Positions 50,843-60,752 are shown, numbered from the stretch's first letter. The stretch is DNA of 64,000 nt from Brumimicrobium glaciale (GCF_004152935.1 NZ_SETE01000006.1:1-64000), one strand, 5' to 3'. Program-made: numbers and translations. Notes: generated from the letters alone by a model not told the origin.

Positions 50843-52576
50843 TCATCCCCGATGAGAACGAATATCTTTCACCATCAACTGCGGAGTCGTCCTTCCTCTA
50901 AACTGATTCACCTCCAAAGTAAAAACCATATCAAAAGGACCGTTTTGCACAATTTGCAATGCTTCTGGACTTTTAAAGTAAATGGCTTCAATGTGTTTCT
51001 GAAATTGTGGCTGATACACTTTCATTTTTAAATGAACATCTTTCAACAATTTTGCATCATGGGCATAAACGTTCTTTGCCAAGAAAAGCGGCTTCATATT
51101 ATCTGGACCGTGTGGTTCAAACTGACTCAAAACACGCATTAACCTTGGAACTTCATGCACAGATTCTCCCATGTTGAATAAACTATCAAATGAAAGTTCT
51201 TTTTCAATAATTTGTTCTGGAATCAAAGTTTCACTTCCAATAATTTTTCTTACTTCATCATCAAAGCAGTTTATAAAATCTTGTAATTGCTCATTTTTCA
51301 GAGTCATTCCGGCAGCAAAATAATGTCCACCAAAACGACCTAAATGTGCACTGCAATTTTCTAAAACATCATAAATATTTACCCCTTTTATGCTCCTAGC
51401 AGAACCCGTCCAAGTTTCTCCATCTTCAGATTGCGTTAAAACAATTGTTGGACGATAATAATTTTCAATCAAGCGAGAAGCAACAATTCCAATGACTCCT
51501 TTGTGCCAAGATTCGTGATAAACAACAGTAGTACATTTGTCTTTAAAACTTGAATCTCCTTCAACAATAGACAAAGCATGATCAGTGATTTCTTTATCTA
51601 AAGTTCTTCTTTCATCGTTGAAATCATGAATGGTTTTGGCAATTTCTCTTAATTCAGTTTCATCATTTGAAGTCATTAAGACTACAGCTTTCTTTGCATC
51701 ATCAATTCTTCCAGCTGCGTTAATTCTTGGAGCAATTGTAAAAACGATATCCGTTAAAGTAAGTGGCTTTTCTCTTTTTGCCAAGTTCAACATGATGTCA
51801 ATTCCGGGTCTTGTATTTTCATTCAATTGCTTTAATCCATATTGCGCCAATAATCTATTTTCTCCCGTTACAGGAACAATATCTGCCGCAATACTGATCG
51901 CTAATAAATCAAGATTTTGAAACAAATCCTCTTGATCCCAATCATTTGTAATCGCTAAAGCTTGCATTAATTTAAATCCAACTCCACAACCAGACAATTC
52001 TTTATAAGGATAATTGCAATCTGCTCTTTTTGGGTCTAAAACAATACAATCTGGCAATTCTTTTCCGGGTGTATGGTGATCACAAATAATCATATCCATT
52101 CCCAAAGAATTAGCTAAATCAACCTTTTCATTGGCTTTTATTCCACAATCTAAAGTGATGATCAAAGAAAATCCATTTTCATGTGCACTGCGAATTCCTT
52201 TTTCGCTGACACCATATCCTTCTTCATAACGATCAGGAATATAGTAAGCAATTGAGTCAGTCATTTTAGAAAGATATCCGTAAACTACCGAAATTGCTGT
52301 TGTTCCATCGACATCATAATCTCCGTAAATCAAGATTTTCTGACCTTCTTCCAAAGCAATATTCACGCGTTCAACTGCACGTTCCATGTCTTTCATCAAA
52401 AATGGATCATGTAATTCTTTTAGTGAAGCTCGAAAAAATGACTTAGCATCATCAAATTCTGTTATTCCGCGTTGAACGAGCATATACGCTACAACTTCAG
52501 AAACATTCATTTCGTTTTTCAAGTTTTCTACCTGAAGCGCATTTGGAGCGTCTTTAATAAGCCATTTTGTATTCAT
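50843..52576 (-). CDS. recJ: Single-stranded-DNA-specific exonuclease RecJ
   Basis: 577 residues, usual for RecJ. It degrades single-stranded DNA 5' to 3' in recombination and mismatch repair. The DHH phosphoesterase motifs are all present: IYGDYDVDGTTA, IITLDCGIKANE, ICDHHTPGKE and the DHHA1 region RFGGHYFAAGMTL. The OB-like C-terminal domain reads to the end (RGRTTPQLMVKDIR). No signal peptide. The gene stands alone. Confidence 0.95.
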   Translation of the reverse strand: MNTKWLIKDAPNALQVENLKNEMNVSEVVAYMLVQRGITEFDDAKSFFRASLKELHDPFLMKDMERAVERVNIALEEGQKILIYGDYDVDGTTAISVVYGYLSKMTDSIAYYIPDRYEEGYGVSEKGIRSAHENGFSLIITLDCGIKANEKVDLANSLGMDMIICDHHTPGKELPDCIVLDPKRADCNYPYKELSGCGVGFKLMQALAITNDWDQEDLFQNLDLLAISIAADIVPVTGENRLLAQYGLKQLNENTRPGIDIMLNLAKREKPLTLTDIVFTIAPRINAAGRIDDAKKAVVLMTSNDETELREIAKTIHDFNDERRTLDKEITDHALSIVEGDSSFKDKCTTVVYHESWHKGVIGIVASRLIENYYRPTIVLTQSEDGETWTGSARSIKGVNIYDVLENCSAHLGRFGGHYFAAGMTLKNEQLQDFINCFDDEVRKIIGSETLIPEQIIEKELSFDSLFNMGESVHEVPRLMRVLSQFEPHGPDNMKPLFLAKNVYAHDAKLLKDVHLKMKVYQPQFQKHIEAIYFKSPEALQIVQNGPFDMVFTLEVNQFRGRTTPQLMVKDIRSHRG

Positions 52577-52838
52577 TTGATATTGATTTTATGAGTGGTC
52601 TTATTTAAGTTAGGAATAATATTGGGATAATCAATTAAAAATGAAAAATTAAAAATGAAGAATGTGAGTCTTGTGTGATTTTTCGTTTTGAAAAGTGAAT
52701 TTTGCAGCTCCTTGCCTTCGACAAGCTCAGTCGGCGGGATTGTAGCTTGTTGACTAGCCTGTCGAAGGCAACAGTCGATAGCAACCCGTTAAACATTAAT
52801 AATTAAACATTAATTTTTCACTTTTCATTTATAATTTT
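52577..52838. other. Spacer with interspersed repeat
   Basis: About 260 bases between recJ and rnhA. It contains an AAAAATGAAAAATTAAAAATG-type stretch near 52637 and the inverted-repeat element at 52712-52771. No gene seen. Confidence 0.5.
52712..52771. repeat. Interspersed inverted repeat TTGCCTTCGACAAGCT / AGCCTGTCGAAGGCAA
   Basis: 16-base arms with one mismatch and a 28-base centre that includes an AGCTTGT sequence. Relative of the element at 40493-40546. The arms carry CCTTCGACA, which recurs in the family. Confidence 0.72.
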
Positions 52839-53297
52839 TCATTTAATACTATTCTCATACCCCTCATCAATCAAAAGATTCTTCCCATCCGCTGCATTAA
52901 AAGCTAAAACATCACATCTTTCATTTTCAGCATGACCAGCGTGGCCTTTTACCCAAACGAATTTTGGTTTGTAAATCGGGTGAAGTTTTAAATAGCGTTT
53001 CCACAGATCCACATTCTTTTTGTCTTTAAAACCTTTCTTTTCCCAATTGAAAACCCAACCTTTTTCTACAGAATCCACAACATATTTGGAATCTGAGTAA
53101 ACAATTACTTTATGTTCAGCGGTTTTTATGGTTTCTAACGCCACAATAATTGCTAGAAGTTCCATTCGATTATTCGTAGTTAAGCGATAACCTTGGGATA
53201 ACTCTTTTTCAAATCCTTTAAATTTGAGAATAGCTCCATAACCTCCATTTCCGGGGTTTCCTTTTGCTGATCCGTCTGTGTAAATTTCAATTGCCAT
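52839..53297 (-). CDS. rnhA: Ribonuclease HI
   Basis: 152 residues, standard length. It removes RNA from RNA-DNA hybrids such as primers. The catalytic acidic residues are seen at IYTDGSAKG (Asp near 8), RMELLAIIVAL (Glu near 48), VIVYSDSKYV (Asp near 70) and the WVKGHAGHAENERCD loop with Asp. A TAGCTTTG sequence on the minus strand at 53303-53310 matches the -7 consensus just upstream of the start codon. Confidence 0.96.
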   Translation of the reverse strand: MAIEIYTDGSAKGNPGNGGYGAILKFKGFEKELSQGYRLTTNNRMELLAIIVALETIKTAEHKVIVYSDSKYVVDSVEKGWVFNWEKKGFKDKKNVDLWKRYLKLHPIYKPKFVWVKGHAGHAENERCDVLAFNAADGKNLLIDEGYENSIK

Positions 53298-53474
53298 GAA
53301 AACAAAGCTAAGTTTTTGCCTACAATATTGATAGGGTTTCCTAATTTTTATTTTTCTACTCCATTATTTAACAAGTGACAAGTGCTGTACTTTTGTATTT
53401 AAATGGTTGTTTTCTAGTGATAAGCGATTAAATGTGATAATTCATTCTACTCTTTAAATTAATAATTGTTAAAT

Positions 53475-53508
53475 GATGGAAACTTTTAACGTGTAAATAG
53501 TTTCCATC
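53475..53508 (+). promoter_or_regulatory. Candidate TetR operator upstream of the efflux operon
   Basis: GATGGAAAC (53475-53483) and GTTTCCATC (53500-53508) form a perfect 9-bp inverted repeat with a 16-base spacer, 28 bases before the tetR start. A site of this kind in front of a TetR-led efflux operon is a good candidate for autoregulation. Confidence 0.55.
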
Positions 53509-53521
53509 GTTTTTATTTTAG

Positions 53522-53529
53522 TACTTTTG
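53522..53529 (+). promoter_or_regulatory. TACTTTTG -7 element for the efflux operon
   Basis: Exact match to TAnnTTTG only seven bases before the ATG at 53537, so the transcript may be almost leaderless. No TTG at the normal -33 distance is seen; the inverted repeat occupies that position. Confidence 0.5.
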
Positions 53530-53536
53530 CGCTCCA

Positions 53537-54151
53537 ATGGATAAGAAACGAAATGAAATAATTGATAAATCAGCAATGATTTTTTTGCGTCACGGAATTA
53601 GATCTGTGACAATGGACGACTTAGCCAGAGAGTTAGGGGTTTCAAAGAAAACATTTTACAACTATTTTAAAGATAAAGATGATTTAGTTACGCGCATTGT
53701 CAGCACCTTAATTGAACGCAACCAGGTTGCTTGCGAGATTGGAAGACTGAGATCGGAAACTGCAATAGATGCTTTGATGAATATTAGTGAGTCTTCTTCA
53801 AGATTATTTACTGAAATACATACTTCTGTTTTTTATGATTTGCAAAAATATTATCCAGAAGCATGGGGCATTATTAAACAACACAGGTTAGAATTTGTTA
53901 GTAATCAGATTACTCAAAATATAATTAGAGGACAAGAAGAAGGACTTTATATAGCGGAGTTAGATCCGAAAATAATGGCTGGAATTCACCTTTCAATTGT
54001 AAGTATGATGATAGACAGTGATATTTTTGAGGTTGAAGCGAATGAATTTGGATATTTATTAGAACAAGTGGTCCTGTTTCAATTGCGTGGACTAGTGAAT
54101 GATAAAGGAAGAGAATTAATGGTTAAAAACATGAAAAATAAAGTAAAGTAA
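53537..54151 (+). CDS. TetR-family transcriptional regulator of the efflux operon
   Basis: 204 residues. The N-terminal helix-turn-helix is clear (FLRHGIRSVTMDDLARELGVSKKTFYNYFKDKD, about residues 14-46), followed by a helical ligand-binding domain typical of the family. It is the first gene of a four-gene efflux operon and overlaps the tolC start by one base. It probably represses its own operon from the inverted repeat at 53475-53508 until an exported compound binds. Ligand unknown. Confidence 0.9.
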   Translation: MDKKRNEIIDKSAMIFLRHGIRSVTMDDLARELGVSKKTFYNYFKDKDDLVTRIVSTLIERNQVACEIGRLRSETAIDALMNISESSSRLFTEIHTSVFYDLQKYYPEAWGIIKQHRLEFVSNQITQNIIRGQEEGLYIAELDPKIMAGIHLSIVSMMIDSDIFEVEANEFGYLLEQVVLFQLRGLVNDKGRELMVKNMKNKVK

Positions 54152-55476
54152 TGAATGGTTTAAAAACACTTATGATTACTGTGGTTTTGATGGTTACACA
54201 ATCAACAATAGCACAGAATTTCTCATTATTTGAGGCCCAATCGTATGCCTTAGAAAATGCAGAACAAATCAAGCGATCTGAATTAGATTTAGAATCGGCT
54301 AAAAAGCAAGTTGTGGAAACGCGAGCATTAGGATTGCCACAAATTAATGCGGAATCCACAATTCAACAGTTTCTTAATATTCCAACGCAAGTTGTTGATG
54401 GTGCTATAATGGGGCAGCCAGGAACAGTTGTTGAGTTTAGAGCAGGTCAAAAGTACAATGCAAGTGCAGGAGCTTCGGTAAATCAATTGATTTTTAACGG
54501 ATCGTACATCATTGCATTGAAAGTTTCAAGATTTTATACTGAGTTCGTTGCAACGAGTATTAAAAAGTCACAACAAGATGTCTTGTCCAATGTAACGCAA
54601 GCTTATCAAATGGCTTTAGTAAGTGCAAGAAACAAAGCTTTCGTTGATACTCTGGTTGAATTAACAGAACAATTAATTAACAAGCAAAGAGAATTATATG
54701 ATGTTGGATTTATAACGCAGGAGGAAGTAGATCAAACCGAATTTTCATTGTTATCTGCTCAAGCAAATTTAGTAATTGCTCAAACGACCTATGATAATGC
54801 ATTAATTATGTTGAAGATGACAATGGCTTATCCGATAGATGGAGACATTACTTTGACAGAAAATTTAGATAATTTATTATTAGAAAAAGAGGTTGATTTA
54901 TCAGGTTCTTATGAAAATAACTTGGAGTTAGATGTTTTAAGAAAACAAAGAACTATTTCAGAATATGATTTAAAAAACATCAAAATGGGGAACTATCCTC
55001 AACTAGGTGCTTTCTTTAATCACCAATACAATGCTTTTAGAAGTGAATTCAACCTTTTTGATTTCAACGAAAAATGGTATCCGCAAACTGTAGTTGGAAT
55101 TAAGTTAACTATTCCAATTTTTGCTGGTGGAGAAAGATGGGCGAAAATTCAAAAAGCTAAAATTGTTGTAAAGCAAGATGAATTAAATATTCAAGAATTC
55201 CAACGTTCATTGGCTGCGCAAGAAATTCAAATTAAAAATGAACTAAGAAGCGCAAGAACTAATTTGCAATTGCAAAAAAAGAACATAGACTTAGCCCGTA
55301 AAATTCATGACAACTCTATGATCATGGCGGAAATAGGTAAAGAAAATAGTATTATAGTAACGCAAAAATACAATCAACTTGTACAAGCGCAAACGGGCTA
55401 CGTTAATGCTATGGTAGAAGTCTTCAATAAGAAATTGGAGCTGGACAAATTATACAATCAATTAATTAGAAAATAA
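54151..55476 (+). CDS. TolC-family outer-membrane efflux protein
   Basis: 441 residues with a signal peptide (about 1-22). The helix-rich repeats of the OEP/TolC family cover the rest (for example YALENAEQIKRSELDLESAKKQ and a second FxSLLSAQANLVIAQTTYDNAL unit). It forms the outer-membrane duct of the tripartite pump. It is coupled to the tetR gene and followed by the membrane-fusion gene after 14 bases. Confidence 0.88.
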   Translation: MNGLKTLMITVVLMVTQSTIAQNFSLFEAQSYALENAEQIKRSELDLESAKKQVVETRALGLPQINAESTIQQFLNIPTQVVDGAIMGQPGTVVEFRAGQKYNASAGASVNQLIFNGSYIIALKVSRFYTEFVATSIKKSQQDVLSNVTQAYQMALVSARNKAFVDTLVELTEQLINKQRELYDVGFITQEEVDQTEFSLLSAQANLVIAQTTYDNALIMLKMTMAYPIDGDITLTENLDNLLLEKEVDLSGSYENNLELDVLRKQRTISEYDLKNIKMGNYPQLGAFFNHQYNAFRSEFNLFDFNEKWYPQTVVGIKLTIPIFAGGERWAKIQKAKIVVKQDELNIQEFQRSLAAQEIQIKNELRSARTNLQLQKKNIDLARKIHDNSMIMAEIGKENSIIVTQKYNQLVQAQTGYVNAMVEVFNKKLELDKLYNQLIRK

Positions 55477-55490
55477 CAGTAACAAGACCG

Positions 55491-56618
55491 ATGAAAAAAT
55501 ACTTTAAAATACTGGTAGTATTAGGAATAATATCAACAGTAGCTGCATGTAGTCCAAATTCAAAATTGGATAAGTTAAAAGAAAAAAGAGCTTCTTTAAA
55601 AGTTGAATTGGTAGATATTGAGGGAAAAATCAAAGCCATGGATACCGCTAAGGTAGTAATGCTTCCTTTTGTTGAGAGCATGGCTGCTGAAGTTGGGGTT
55701 TTCAAGCACAAAATTACTGTCCAAGGTGATATTGAAACTGATAAACAAGCAATGATTGTTGCAGAAGCAAGTGGATTGATTAAATCTATTCTTGTAAAAG
55801 AAGGTCAGAAAGTTTCAAAAGGTCAGGTTCTAGCAAGAATTGATACAGAAATTTTAGCAAGTAACATCAAAGAGCTGCAAACGCAGTTAGATTTTGCAGA
55901 ATACAATTTAGAGAAACAAAATCAATTGGTTTCTCGTGGTGTAGGAACAGAATTTGAATTGAAATCAGCGAAAAATCAGGTAGCTGGTTTGCGTTCACAA
56001 TTGAATACTGTACAAACACAATCAGCTAAAACAATTGTAAGAGCTCCTTACAGTGGTGTTGTTGATGAAATTGTAACACACGAAGGAGAGATGGCAACAG
56101 CACAATCTCCAATATTAAGATTGGTAAACAATCAGGAAATGCGTGTTACAGGAAATATCTCAGAACATTATTTCAGAACGGTAAAGGAAGGAACAAATGT
56201 TGAAGTTTTTGTACCTACTTTAAAAGATACTTTCTTACTTCAAATTTCTTCTGTAGGAAATTATATCAATCCTACAAATAGAACTTTTAGAGTGAAAGCA
56301 GACATTAAAGACAATAATATGTTATTGCCAAATATGTTAGCAGAAATGCACATTACCGATTTAGTTTTAGACAGCGCGATTATCGTTCCTTCGGTAGCAT
56401 TATTGAAGACACAGCAGAATGAGAGTTACATCTTTGTTTTGAAAAAAGACGGTGACAATTATAAAGCGAGTCAAGTGATGGTGGACTTAATTAGTCAGTA
56501 CCAAGGTAAAGCAGCAGTTTCAGTATTGTCTAAAGAAATTAAAGCAGGTGACTTAATTGTTTCTGCTGGTGGACGTGGTATTTCTGATGGCGATGTTGTT
56601 AGAATAGAGAAAAGATAG
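55491..56618 (+). CDS. Membrane-fusion (HlyD/AcrA-type) efflux adaptor lipoprotein
   Basis: 375 residues. A lipobox is present at the end of the signal peptide (TVAACSPNS, Cys near residue 20), so it is an inner-membrane lipoprotein. The barrel-sandwich hybrid (lipoyl) segments flank a helical hairpin: SGLIKSILVKEGQKVSKGQVL near residue 90 and APYSGVVDEIVTHEGEM near 185. The beta domains follow. It links the RND pump to the outer-membrane duct. The RND permease starts four bases after the stop codon. Confidence 0.9.
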   Translation: MKKYFKILVVLGIISTVAACSPNSKLDKLKEKRASLKVELVDIEGKIKAMDTAKVVMLPFVESMAAEVGVFKHKITVQGDIETDKQAMIVAEASGLIKSILVKEGQKVSKGQVLARIDTEILASNIKELQTQLDFAEYNLEKQNQLVSRGVGTEFELKSAKNQVAGLRSQLNTVQTQSAKTIVRAPYSGVVDEIVTHEGEMATAQSPILRLVNNQEMRVTGNISEHYFRTVKEGTNVEVFVPTLKDTFLLQISSVGNYINPTNRTFRVKADIKDNNMLLPNMLAEMHITDLVLDSAIIVPSVALLKTQQNESYIFVLKKDGDNYKASQVMVDLISQYQGKAAVSVLSKEIKAGDLIVSAGGRGISDGDVVRIEKR

Positions 56619-56622
56619 GATA

Positions 56623-59600
56623 ATGGAAGAGAAAAATAAAACAAAGATTTTTGGGATCTCAGAATGGTCGGTAAATAACTCCAAAACGGTTTTCTTAATT
56701 ATTGCTATCCTATTTATTGGCGGGATGTTTTCCTACCAATCAATGCCAAAAGAAAACTTTCCGGAGTTACAGATTCCTGAAATTTATATAGGAATTGCAA
56801 AGCCTGGTTCGTCTCCAAAATACATGTCTGAAAAGATTGCAGAAGCAATTGAGAAAAAAGTTAAGACAATTAAAAAGGTAGATGAAATTACTTCAGATTC
56901 TCAACATGGTTATACAACCATTCGTGTGAAGTTTGATTTCGGGATTGATGTCAATGATGGATTAAATAAGGTAAAGGATGCAGTAGATCAAGCGAGAGCA
57001 GAAACTGATTTCCCTGAATTACCTGTTGAGCCAAATATCTTTGAAATCAACCCAAGTGATTTTCCTATTATGAATATCAACTTGAGTGGAGCGAGTCCGA
57101 AAGTATTGAAAGATATTGCCGAGGATCTGAAAGACTTAGTTGAAGATTTATCTGAAATTAATGAAGTAAATATTCGTGGAGTTCAAGAGGAGGAAATGCG
57201 TATCGATGTGGACAGATTGAAGGCGGAAGCAGTTCAGGTTTCATTACAAAATATCGAAGATGCAGTTTCTTCAGAGCACGCTACTATTTCAGGTGGAGAA
57301 ATCTTAATGAATGGAATGCGTAAAACCATTATGATTGATGGTGAATTCCAAAACGCAAGAGAATTAGGTGAAATCATTGTCAAGCAAACAGATTATATGC
57401 CTGTTAAGTTGAAAGATATCGCTGATGTTTATTTTGGTGATGGTGATACAACATCTTTTGCTCGTGAGTTTGGTTCTCCTGTAGTAATGCTTGACATTAT
57501 TAAACAAGGAGGAGAAAACTTATTGGACGCTGCAGATAAAATTAATGAACTTGTTCAAAAAGCAAAAGATGATAACGTAATTCCTAAAGGAGTAAACGTT
57601 TCAATCACAAACGACCAGTCAGATCAAACACGTGACATGGTTTCCAACCTTGAAAACTCAATTATTTTTGGGGTAATTTTGGTAACTTTGGTATTGTTGT
57701 TCTTCTTAGGTGCAAGAAACGCAATGTTCGTTGGGGTTGCAATTCCACTTTCTATGCTGATGTCATTTATGATTCTGCAAGTGATGGGAGTAACTTTAAA
57801 TACAATCGTATTGTTTGCTTTGGTTCTCGCACTGGGAATGTTAGTGGATAATGGTATTGTGGTTGTGGAAAACATTTATCGTTTCATGGACGAGGAAGGT
57901 TATCCGCCATTCAAAGCTGCAATTCATGGTGTAAGTGAAGTGGCTTGGCCAATTATCGCTTCAACAGCAACAACTTTAGCAGCCTTTGTTCCCTTGGCAA
58001 TTTGGCCAGGAATATTTGGTGAGTTTATGAAGTACCTGCCCATAACTCTAATTATCGTTCTAGGTTCTTCTTTGTTCGTTGCATTGGTGATTAATCCAGT
58101 GTTAACAGCGCTTTATATGACTGTAGAGCAAAAGAAACCTAAGAAAGTAAAATCACTTATTATTGGTGTTTCATTTATTGGAGTAGGATTTTTAATTGTG
58201 ATGTTGGGTTCTGTTCTTTTTGGAAATATCCTTATGCTGATTGGGATTATAATGTTGCTGAATACTTTTGTGTTCTTCCCTGGTACAGTGGTGTTTCAAG
58301 GAAAGATTCTGCCTGTTCTTGAAGGGTGGTACAAAAACTTCTTGACATTTGCGTTAAAAGGTGCAAGACCCATTTACTTTATCATCGGGACGGTTGTAAT
58401 GTTAATTGGTTCAATAGCTTTGTTTTATGTGAATCAACCAAAAGTTGAGTTTTTCCCTTCAAACCAAGCTAAAATGGCGAATGTTTTCATAACGCATCCA
58501 ATTGGTACGGATATCATGGAAACGAACAAGTCTGCATTGATAATTGAAGCGAAAATCAATGAAATTCTAGCTCCATACATGGAAGGAGTTGATCCTAACA
58601 ATGTGCAGAAAGCAGACCTTGTTCAATCGATTATTGCACAAGTTGGAAAAGGTACAAGTGAGCAAGGAATGGACATGGGGAATACACCGCACAAAGCGAG
58701 AATCACCATTGACTTTACTGAGTTCCAATACCGAGATTCTATTAATACAACGGGTTATGTCCTTAAAAAACTACAAGACGAATTAAAAGGGATTCTTCCT
58801 GCGGATGTTCAGATTTCGATTAAGAAAAATGAGATGGGGCCACCTCAAGAATCACCAATTAATATTGAATTAACCAACCTTGCTAAAGGAGATTACAAAG
58901 CGTTAATTTTAGTAGCAACTGACGTAAAGAAATATTTGGATCGTCAAAATGTTGAAGGTGTTGATGAGCTAAAATTGAATGTTGAAGCAACTAGACCAGA
59001 GATTCCAATTATTGTGGATAGAGATCAGGTTAGAAAACTGAATTCTTCTACCACACAAGTAGGTATGGCGATTAGAAAGGCACTTTTAGGTCAAGACATT
59101 GCAACGTATACGAAAGATGAAGAGAACTACGACATGGTCATGAGGTTTAAACAAGACTCTCGTTATGACTTAGACGCGTTGTTGGATCAAAAGTTAATGT
59201 TCAGAAATAACACAGGAGATATTTTAAATATTCCTATTCGAAGTGTGATTGAAGATCCTGAAGAGAACATTTCTTACACAGGTGTTGCAAGAGAAGATCA
59301 AACTTCAAAAGTGATTATTTCTTCTGATGTTACAGAAGGATTTAATGGTAATGAGGTTGTAGCAGTCCTGAAAGAAAAAATGTTGGATTACGCTAATGAT
59401 GGAAATCTTCCAAAAGACGTAAGCTTTAGTTTTACTGGTGCGCAAGATGAACAAGCTGCTGAAATGGCGTTTTTAACAAATGCTTTATTGATTGCTGTAT
59501 TCTTGATTTTGCTGATTATTGTAGCGCAGTTCAACTCGTTCTCTACTCCAGCAATTATACTTTTCTCAGTTCTACTTTCCTTCATTGGAGTATTCTTAGG

Positions 59601-60099
59601 ATTGGCATTGAGCGGTCAAACATTCGTAATTATGATGACGATGATTGGAATTATATCACTCGCCGGTGTCGTGGTAAACAACTCCATTGTATTGATTGAT
59701 TACACGAATCTGCTAAGAAGAGAAGGCCGCGATAAAGCAGGTCTTGAAGAAACAGATTTAGAATCTGACGAAGAAGTTGTAGCTGCGACAATCAAAGGTG
59801 GAGAAGTACGTTTGCGTCCTGTTTTATTAACAGCGATTACAACAGTACTTGGTTTACTACCATTAGCAATCGGATTAAACATCGATTTCGTTGGATTATT
59901 AAACGAATACAAACCAAATATTTTCATTGGTGGAGACAACAACATGTTCTTCTCACCAATGGCATGGACAATCATATACGGATTAACATTCGCAACGTTC
60001 TTAACCTTGGTTATCGTTCCGGCAATGTATTTAAGTTTGTACAGATTTAAAGTTTGGATTTACAAGAAAATGAAATGGACGTTGAAAACCAACGTGTAG
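56623..60099 (+). CDS. RND-family efflux permease
   Basis: 1158 residues, slightly longer than the usual about 1030-1050. The AcrB-type layout holds: first membrane helix near residue 21, a large periplasmic part with the FPELQIPEIY start, then the transmembrane block from about 340 to 570 with the charged-residue helix LALGMLVDNGIVVVENIYR (proton relay Asp-Asn), and a second half with RLRPVLLTAITTVLG near 1065. The extra length includes about 100 residues around the central loop. It pumps substrates out using the proton gradient; the substrate is not evident. A terminator follows. Confidence 0.93.
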   Translation: MEEKNKTKIFGISEWSVNNSKTVFLIIAILFIGGMFSYQSMPKENFPELQIPEIYIGIAKPGSSPKYMSEKIAEAIEKKVKTIKKVDEITSDSQHGYTTIRVKFDFGIDVNDGLNKVKDAVDQARAETDFPELPVEPNIFEINPSDFPIMNINLSGASPKVLKDIAEDLKDLVEDLSEINEVNIRGVQEEEMRIDVDRLKAEAVQVSLQNIEDAVSSEHATISGGEILMNGMRKTIMIDGEFQNARELGEIIVKQTDYMPVKLKDIADVYFGDGDTTSFAREFGSPVVMLDIIKQGGENLLDAADKINELVQKAKDDNVIPKGVNVSITNDQSDQTRDMVSNLENSIIFGVILVTLVLLFFLGARNAMFVGVAIPLSMLMSFMILQVMGVTLNTIVLFALVLALGMLVDNGIVVVENIYRFMDEEGYPPFKAAIHGVSEVAWPIIASTATTLAAFVPLAIWPGIFGEFMKYLPITLIIVLGSSLFVALVINPVLTALYMTVEQKKPKKVKSLIIGVSFIGVGFLIVMLGSVLFGNILMLIGIIMLLNTFVFFPGTVVFQGKILPVLEGWYKNFLTFALKGARPIYFIIGTVVMLIGSIALFYVNQPKVEFFPSNQAKMANVFITHPIGTDIMETNKSALIIEAKINEILAPYMEGVDPNNVQKADLVQSIIAQVGKGTSEQGMDMGNTPHKARITIDFTEFQYRDSINTTGYVLKKLQDELKGILPADVQISIKKNEMGPPQESPINIELTNLAKGDYKALILVATDVKKYLDRQNVEGVDELKLNVEATRPEIPIIVDRDQVRKLNSSTTQVGMAIRKALLGQDIATYTKDEENYDMVMRFKQDSRYDLDALLDQKLMFRNNTGDILNIPIRSVIEDPEENISYTGVAREDQTSKVIISSDVTEGFNGNEVVAVLKEKMLDYANDGNLPKDVSFSFTGAQDEQAAEMAFLTNALLIAVFLILLIIVAQFNSFSTPAIILFSVLLSFIGVFLGLALSGQTFVIMMTMIGIISLAGVVVNNSIVLIDYTNLLRREGRDKAGLEETDLESDEEVVAATIKGGEVRLRPVLLTAITTVLGLLPLAIGLNIDFVGLLNEYKPNIFIGGDNNMFFSPMAWTIIYGLTFATFLTLVIVPAMYLSLYRFKVWIYKKMKWTLKTNV

Positions 60100-60136
60100 T
60101 TCAAGAGTTTAAGTTTATAGGTTAAAAGTTATACTC

Positions 60137-60176
60137 AAAAATGCGGTGCTTCGATTCGGAGTGCCGCATTTTTTTT
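60137..60176 (+). terminator. Rho-independent terminator of the efflux operon
   Basis: AAAAATGCGG pairs with CCGCATTTTT across a 17-base loop that can pair further, and runs into a T-run. It lies 38 bases after the stop codon of the RND gene. Confidence 0.85.
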
Positions 60177-60413
60177 GAAAATTATCAATTATCAATTATC
60201 AATTGTCAATTACCATTTACCAACTACTATCTCGCATAAACCATGCTGATGAAGGCAATCGAAACCTTTTGAAATCCTACTTTTTGTCCGCTTTCTCAAA
60301 ACCAGTAAAATAATCTAGTTTTTTGTTTGTCATATACCATTAATTGGGTATTTTTGCACAAGAAATATTGTTATTTAGATTTAATATAAATAACTAGAAA
60401 GGAAGTTTCAACT
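60177..60413. other. Spacer between efflux and SUF operons
   Basis: About 240 bases. It begins with tandem AATTATC-type repeats (near 60180-60225) and then carries the SUF promoter at 60327-60356. No gene seen. Confidence 0.5.
60327..60356 (+). promoter_or_regulatory. Promoter of the SUF operon
   Basis: TTG at 60327-60329 and TATTTTTG at 60349-60356 with 19 bases between fit the Bacteroidota -33/-7 consensus. The first gene starts 57 bases downstream. No clear IscR/SufR-type operator was recognised. Confidence 0.62.
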
Positions 60414-60737
60414 ATGATAAAAGTAACAGAATCTGCTAAAAAACAAGCCATTCGATTAATGGAAGATTCGGGTGAACCGAACAGTTTCATTCGTGTTGGT
60501 GTACAGGGTGGAGGATGCTCAGGGTTAATGTATGAGCTGAATTTCGATACCGTAGCACAAGAAGATGATAAATCATTTGAAGATAATGGTGTTCGAATTG
60601 TCGTAAATAAAAAGAGCTTTTTATACCTCGTGGGTACAACCTTAGATTATTCTGGAGGATTGAACGGGAAAGGATTTATTTTCGTAAACCCTAATGCAGA
60701 CAGAACTTGTGGTTGTGGAGAAAGTTTCTCTATTTAA
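60414..60737 (+). CDS. A-type iron-sulfur carrier (IscA/SufA/HesB family)
   Basis: 107 residues, with the three conserved Cys of A-type carriers: Cys35 (GGGCSG), Cys99 and Cys101 (TCGCG). It binds an iron-sulfur cluster and passes it to target proteins. It opens the SUF operon and is 15 bases from sufB. Whether it is the SufA of this operon or a general IscA-type carrier cannot be told from sequence, so no symbol is fixed. Confidence 0.92.
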   Translation: MIKVTESAKKQAIRLMEDSGEPNSFIRVGVQGGGCSGLMYELNFDTVAQEDDKSFEDNGVRIVVNKKSFLYLVGTTLDYSGGLNGKGFIFVNPNADRTCGCGESFSI

Positions 60738-60752
60738 CAATTAAAAATTTCA

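Noticed and set aside
50710-50901. Plus-strand frame of 63 codons
   Set aside because: Its sequence is Phe/His/Ser-rich, produced by AT-rich repeat DNA, and it overlaps the recJ end.
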